Translations under genes and position numbers: made by a program
Notes under the pieces: generated by a model
What the model was told of the DNA's origin: nothing
Seen by the model: only the letters and a program-made list of their open reading frames with translations
The model's database searches: none
In this document: positions 59,166 to 64,000 of the stretch, piece by piece
Layout of the letters: every line of letters begins with the position of its first letter
Position numbering within the stretch: the stretch's first letter is position 1
Source of the DNA: Coprinus comatus
Taxonomy: Eukaryota > Basidiomycota > Agaricomycetes > Agaricales > Agaricaceae
Direction of reading: 5' to 3'
Assembly: GCA_034638255.1 (NCBI GenBank)
Contig: JAWPGT010000012.1
Span: 124,001-188,000, forward strand
Length of the DNA stretch: 64,000 nucleotides

Positions 59166-59653
59166 TATCAACTCTCGAGTTTTTGTTGACTGTTGTGATG
59201 TTGTGATATTTGGGTAGGAGTGTAGGGAGTAACAAAAAGCAAAACGATGTGAGAAGTGAGAAACAGGGCTCTGAGTACTAAGGCGCTGAGGTGTTGAGCG
59301 CTGAGATGGGGTTAAGAATCCAAGAGTCCTTACTAGGCCCGTGCGACATAGACCTCGCAAGTTAAGTATACATAGAAGAGACCAAAATCCTTCTCACGAA
59401 ATGACACTTTGCCACTGACAGATGGTGAAAGATATTTTTAGATATAATCTAATCTGAAGTTCATGGTATAGCTTTAGCTTTTAATTTAGGGAAGCGCTCC
59501 CAACCTCTCCGGAGCTTAATATTTTAAATTTTATACGTGTGTTGTGTTAACTTTCCCTACCGTTTTAATAAAATCATCAAACAATAGAATAAAATGAAAA
59601 ACGAATCGCCAAACCAAAAAAAAAATCATGAATAATATTCCTCTTGGTACCAA
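59166..59653. other. Gene A upstream region and RPN8 3' flank
   Basis: CCTTCTCACGAAATGAC near 59389, about 224 bp before the gene A ATG, matches the shared upstream box. The remainder is the 3' flank of RPN8. Confidence 0.5.
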
Positions 59654-61262
59654 CTACTCAGCATCCTTCGTACCAACCTCCTTCGTGTTCGTACTAACTT
59701 CCTTCCCATTTCCATTATCCCCTGAACCAGAACCATCCAAACCACCTTCCTCTTCAACCTCCGCTCTCCCAATAATCGCTTTATTATCCACAAGAGCATG
59801 TAAAGCAATAACCGCTCTCAACAAACTACTCAAATAAACAACCAACATTCTATCGTTAGTACTACTAACAAAACTTTTCTTCAATCCACCATCTCCTCCT
59901 TCTCCTTCTCCTCCAATTCCTTCAGAGCCAGAGGTTGAACCCGAACCCAAACTAGAAGTTGATCCAGAACCAGAGGCAGAGGCAGAACTTTCTTGTAAAT
60001 TCGGCAACAAATTAAGCGCATCTTGTAAATGATACACAATCTGATGATTCACAGGCATACTACCAATCGAAACCTCTTTCAAATATTTTTGAATATCCGA
60101 AAGCCTAGATTGTAAACCACGTAAAGATGAAAGTTGTTCAGAAACTCTTGTAGTAAGTGTTGTTGTTGTTGAATCTTTGATATCACGTAATAAATGTTCT
60201 ACACCGATTTCTTCTGCTTCTTCTGCTTCTATTGTAGATGGGACGTGTAGGAATGTTTTACGAGTTTCTGTACCGTCCTATTTATTATTATTATCATGGG
60301 TGTGTGAGGTTAAAGGTGAAAAGGATTAGGAGGTAGGGGGAATAAGAACTAGGACTTACGTCTTTGATTTCTTCAACTGCGAAATAAGCATCAGTTGGAA
60401 TACCAACTGTGTTAGGTCGAACGTCAACAATAACCATAACAGGTTTCGCAATGAATCGTTTAAAAAGATCGTTTATCTCTTGATCTGATGCTCGTAATTT
60501 AGGTCCAGTATGATACCATCCTATCATTCTTTCCCTAGCTATATACCAAGAAAGAAAAAAAAGTATCAGCATCGGTATCGGTAAACACTCAAATAAATAT
60601 GAAAAAAGGAGGGGGTATGTGTGAAGAAGGAAAGGCGTGATGAATTATAAATTATAAAAAAACCAGGAGAAAACACAAAAAGACAAAACATACCATTAAC
60701 CTTTTTAAACATCTCATACATCCCATCAATATAATTATGATCCAAAAACCAAGTTTTACTATCTTTTTCATCCTCTTCAAATGGAATACCAAACGAATTG
60801 GCTACATTTACAGTTTTACCATTATCCTGACCTAAGAGAACACCTATAACTCTTTTGGTAGAGTTACGTGAGATTGAACGGGCGTGATGATCTGTTACTG
60901 AGAGTAGGACTAGAGGATGGACGACTGTTTTTGGGTTTTTGGTGGAGTGTGAGGAAGAGAGAAAAGGGAGGAGGGAGAGGGAGGTTGAGATTGGTAGTTG
61001 ATGGTTTGAGGAGAGTGTAAAGAAGTTGAGGTGATCGTAAGAGAATCCAGAGATAAAGACCCAAGACAAAAAACCAAGGGTGATGGAGAATCGTAAGCAA
61101 TTTCATCAGCATACAATCATCAATAACTCATCAATAAAGATTAAGAACGTACTAACTGTAGTATTAGCAAGAGCAGTCAACTATCAATTCCAAATGAGTA
61201 TATAGAATGTTAACATAAGGTAGGAATAAAGTCAGTACCTGTTCGGTTGTTGTTGCTACCAT
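59654..61262 (-). CDS. RPN8: 26S proteasome regulatory subunit RPN8 (PSMD7)
   Basis: Non-catalytic MPN-domain subunit of the proteasome lid that pairs with the deubiquitinase RPN11. Five exons (61262-61239, 61180-61153, 60924-60694, 60538-60360, 60277-59654) join in frame to 361 aa. Key segments: [160 protein letters not shown]. The JAMM zinc ligands of active MPN+ proteins are absent, as usual for RPN8. The Ser/Gly/Glu-rich insert after [10 protein letters not shown] and the acidic tail are lineage-specific. First two exons are 24 and 28 nt. Confidence 0.95.
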
Positions 61263-61688
61263 CTTCTACTTAATGGATTGAGAGGATGATGATCTCTCTT
61301 GTACAGTATATGTGCGTAAATGAGATCATAAGTATTACGCGTTCAATTGACGCGTGTTGTATTTGGTTTTGTTGTTCTATACCTTCAAGAACAAGGACCC
61401 CAAAGAAATTATTCCCACGATTATTTGGGAGGGAGGAGGGAGTGGGGTCACGCAATTGTGTGTTTCTGTTAGACACTCACGCGGTCTCTTTCACACTTCA
61501 CGCTTACACAACATTCTCCTCTTGTGACTTTCTCTCTCTACTAAGGTCTTCATAACTCTTACAAGAAAGAGAACCCTTCCTCATCGCAGCGTACTTGAAT
61601 TCTCGTGGTGCTTTTATAATTCTTTCGGGGAATCCTTTCACGAAAAACTAGACAAACGAAATATTCGAGGAAACGAGGGAAGAAGAAT
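61263..61688. promoter_or_regulatory. Divergent RPN8/SF3B2 promoter with paired ACGCGT sites
   Basis: 426 bp between the two ATGs. ACGCGT occurs at 61336-61341 and 61349-61354, around the palindrome CAATTG, making a near-symmetrical site. ACGCGT is the MBF-type site known from yeasts; its use here is only inferred. Confidence 0.4.
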
Positions 61689-64000
61689 ATGACTAGTGTT
61701 GCTTCTATAACACCAAGTTTAAATGGAACTGGGAATGGAGATGTTAAACAACCGAAAATTAAATCAAAGAATCAATTGAGAAGGTTGAAACAGAAACAGA
61801 AGAAATTGACTGGTTCTACTACCACAGACGTACGTCGACTCACTTTGACTCACACACATATATCACAAAACTAACACCATATCCTTAATATTTCATTGTG
61901 TTGTATAGAATGGTGATATTACGAACGGTGAAAGTGTTAAACATGAACAAGATGAAGAAATGCCTTTAACTTCCTCTAATAATAATAATACGAATACGAA
62001 TAAGGATACGGATTATTCTATGGATATAGTGGTTGATTTCAAAGTTGCTGGATTTGAACAATTCGCGGATGTATTTGCGAAATATCAAATGCCTTCTGAA
62101 GATACTTCTGTACGTGTTCCTCCCTCCCTCCTCATTTCATCCATATAACTAAACTTATGCATATCTCTATGTGTGTGTGTGTTAGACAACAAAAAACGAA
62201 GCATCAACTAAAGGCGAAATAATCTATTCCGACGATGACATGGAATCCGCTTCCGAAAACTCTGATGATTCCTCTTCCTCACCCAACAAATCCAAACCAC
62301 TTTCCAAAAAAAAACAACGTAAACTAAACCGTCTAACTGTAGCCGAACTAAAACAACTAGTGAAAAAACCAGAAGTGGTAGAATGGACAGACGTAACAGC
62401 ATCAGATCCAAGATTACTACTTCATTTAAAATCATATAGAAACACAGTACCGATTCCGGGACATTGGTCTGCGAAGAGAGATTATTTACAAGGCAAAAGA
62501 GGAATTGAAAAACCACCGTTTCAACTTCCGGCGTATATTGCTGATACTGGGATTGCGGTTATGAGAGATGCTGTTAAGGAGAAAGAGGCTGGGATGAGTT
62601 TGAAACAGAAGACTAGAGAGAGAGTTCAACCGAAAATGGGGAAAGTGGATATTGATTATCAGAAATTGCATGATGCATTTTTTAAGTTTCAAACTAAACC
62701 GGTTGTTACTGGGTTTGGAGAGATGTGAGTACTCGTTATTATTATTATTATTATGAATGCGAATTTAAATGGTTATGAATTTATTATAGGTATTATGAAG
62801 GAAAGGAGTTTGAAACTTCTTTGAAAGAAAAGAGACCAGGTGATTTATCACCCGAATTGGTTGAAGCACTTTCAATTCCTCCACTTGCTCCTCCTCCTTG
62901 GCTTATTAGTATGCAAAGATTTGGTCCTCCTCCTAGTTATCCTACTTTAAGGATACCAGGACTTAATGCTCCTATTCCTGAAGGGTACGTGTCAATTAAT
63001 ATGTTTTTTTTTAGTTTATTATTTTTTTTGTGGTTACCGTTCTTTTCGGATATCGGATTTTCTCTCTTTTCATTATACACCTGTTTTTACTAATATTTTA
63101 ATAAACAGCGCGCAGTGGGGCTTTCATCCTGGTGGATGGGGAAAACCTCCGTTGGATGAATATAATAGACCCTTATATGGCGATGTCTTCGGTGTTTTGC
63201 CTAAGGTTAATGATGCAGGGGTGAGTTGTTCTTTTTCTTCTAGTTCTAGTTCTAGTTCTAGGTGTTTTGGTGTTTGGAGTGTCATATTTTGATCGGAAGT
63301 TTGTCGGAATACTGATTGGTTTTTGTAGATGGGTGAACCTGTGGATAAGACGACTTGGGGTGAACTTGAACCTGAAGAAGGTACGTTTTATTATCTTTTA
63401 ATTATTATTAATAACTTGTTTACTCATACTTATTTTCTTGTAGAAGAGGAAGAAGAATCGGAAGAAGATGAAGATGAAGATGAAGACGAACAAGGTGATA
63501 TAACAATGGAAGGTCCAGGTTCAATTGGAGGTATAGGTACAGGTATTCAAACACCATCAGGTTTAGAAACACCATCTGGTATGAATAGTGTTGTTTCTAC
63601 TATTGGTGGTGGTTTGGAAACTCCGGACTTTTTGGAATTGAGAAAGAATTCTAATAGATCTGGTGAGGATTTGAGGATTTGGGACAGAAAAGTTTGTATC
63701 AGGTTGTACCGGAAAGACAAACTAGTGTTAGAGGAATTATGGGTAGTGAACGTGGGTATGATGTTTCGGGTGTTTCGGGTACTGGAATTACAGGGGCGAT
63801 TCCTGTGCTTGGTGATGAACGTTCGAATAAGGTATGTTGTTTATTTTTATACTTATTTATTTTATTGTGATTAAAACATTCTTTTTTTACAGAAGAGAAA
63901 CGGAGTTGACGTCTCTCTTGATGCTTCTGAGTTGGAAGGATTGAGTGAAGAAGAATTGAAAAGGAAATATGAAGCACATGCACGTGGAAATGCTGGTGTT
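61689..64000 (+). CDS. CUS1: Splicing factor 3b subunit 2 (SF3B2/CUS1), 3' end outside window, one frame break
   Basis: U2 snRNP SF3b component that helps U2 bind the branch point. Exons: 61689-61829, 61909-62109, 62186-62724, 62790-62984, 63109-63220, 63329-63380, 63444-63831, 63893 to the window end. Hallmarks: LSKKKQRKLNRLTVAELKQL, VVEWTDVTASDPRLLLHLKS, NTVPIPGHWSAKRDYLQGKR, GIEKPPFQLPAYIADTGI (DUF382 core), then GDLSPELVEALSIPPLAPPP, PPSYPTLRIPGLNAPIP, GAQWGFHPGGWGKPPLDE (PSP region), an acidic run, LYQVVPERQTSVRGIMGSE and LEGLSEEELKRKYEAHARG. The exon at 63444 carries an 8-bp tandem duplication (63666-63681) that shifts the frame; with one copy the family sequence reads on normally. Confidence 0.9.

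Noticed and set aside
1..64000. tRNA, rRNA and CRISPR features
   Set aside because: No cloverleaf with an A/B-box pair, no rRNA segment and no regularly spaced repeat-spacer array was found. The genome is eukaryotic, so CRISPR is not expected.

Overview
The window looks like nuclear DNA of an agaricomycete (mushroom-forming) basidiomycete. The evidence is protein genes cut by many 50-100 nt GT-AG introns, a DUF6535 gene, a KDZ-type transposon, a chromodomain Ty3/Gypsy element and conserved fungal housekeeping genes. All gene models were read by hand from the six frames and splice-site consensus; no similarity search was run.

Layout. 1-189 (-): 5' end of a dephospho-CoA kinase gene. 0.2-9.8 kb: gene-poor, with degraded repeats, three copies (A, B, C) of a covarying structured element and a fragment of an RPA1-like gene. 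9.8-12.5 kb (+): DUF6535 membrane protein. 12.8-14.4 kb (+): RPA1-like gene with one apparent frameshift. 14.7-16.2 kb (-): basidiomycete protein of unknown function. 16.7-18.8 kb (+): secreted serine beta-lactamase-family hydrolase. 19.1-22.4 kb: structured copies D and E in LTR-like blocks. 23.5-25.1 kb (-): intact RPA1-like paralogue of 401 aa. 26.8-37.9 kb: a complete KDZ transposon with ~0.6 kb terminal inverted repeats, an 8-bp target duplication, a transposase gene and two further genes. 38.6-39.6 kb (-): cytochrome c oxidase subunit IV (Cox5 type). 39.9-41.5 kb (-): GIS2/CNBP zinc-knuckle protein. 42.4-59.2 kb (-): a tandem family of zinc-knuckle paralogues, interrupted at 49.5-57.8 kb by a recent chromoviral Gypsy insertion. 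59.7-61.3 kb (-): proteasome subunit RPN8. 61.7-64.0 kb (+): splicing factor SF3B2/CUS1, cut by the window end.

Most notable points. (1) Five copies of a non-coding element fold into the same multi-stem shape with compensatory base changes, including a likely pseudoknot. (2) RPA1-like proteins without the zinc-binding DBD-C domain occur as one intact copy, one frameshifted copy and one fragment. (3) A GIS2-derived zinc-knuckle family keeps a phase-2 intron that splits a knuckle cysteine codon; a Gypsy insertion lies 115 bp upstream of one member and displaces an upstream box shared by the family. (4) The KDZ element is intact at its ends and carries extra genes.

Several reading frames (Gypsy pol and ORF3, RPA1-like plus copy, SF3B2, DUF6535 gene, transposase) are broken by small indels. 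Some lie at short homopolymers or short duplications, so assembly error should be separated from real decay.
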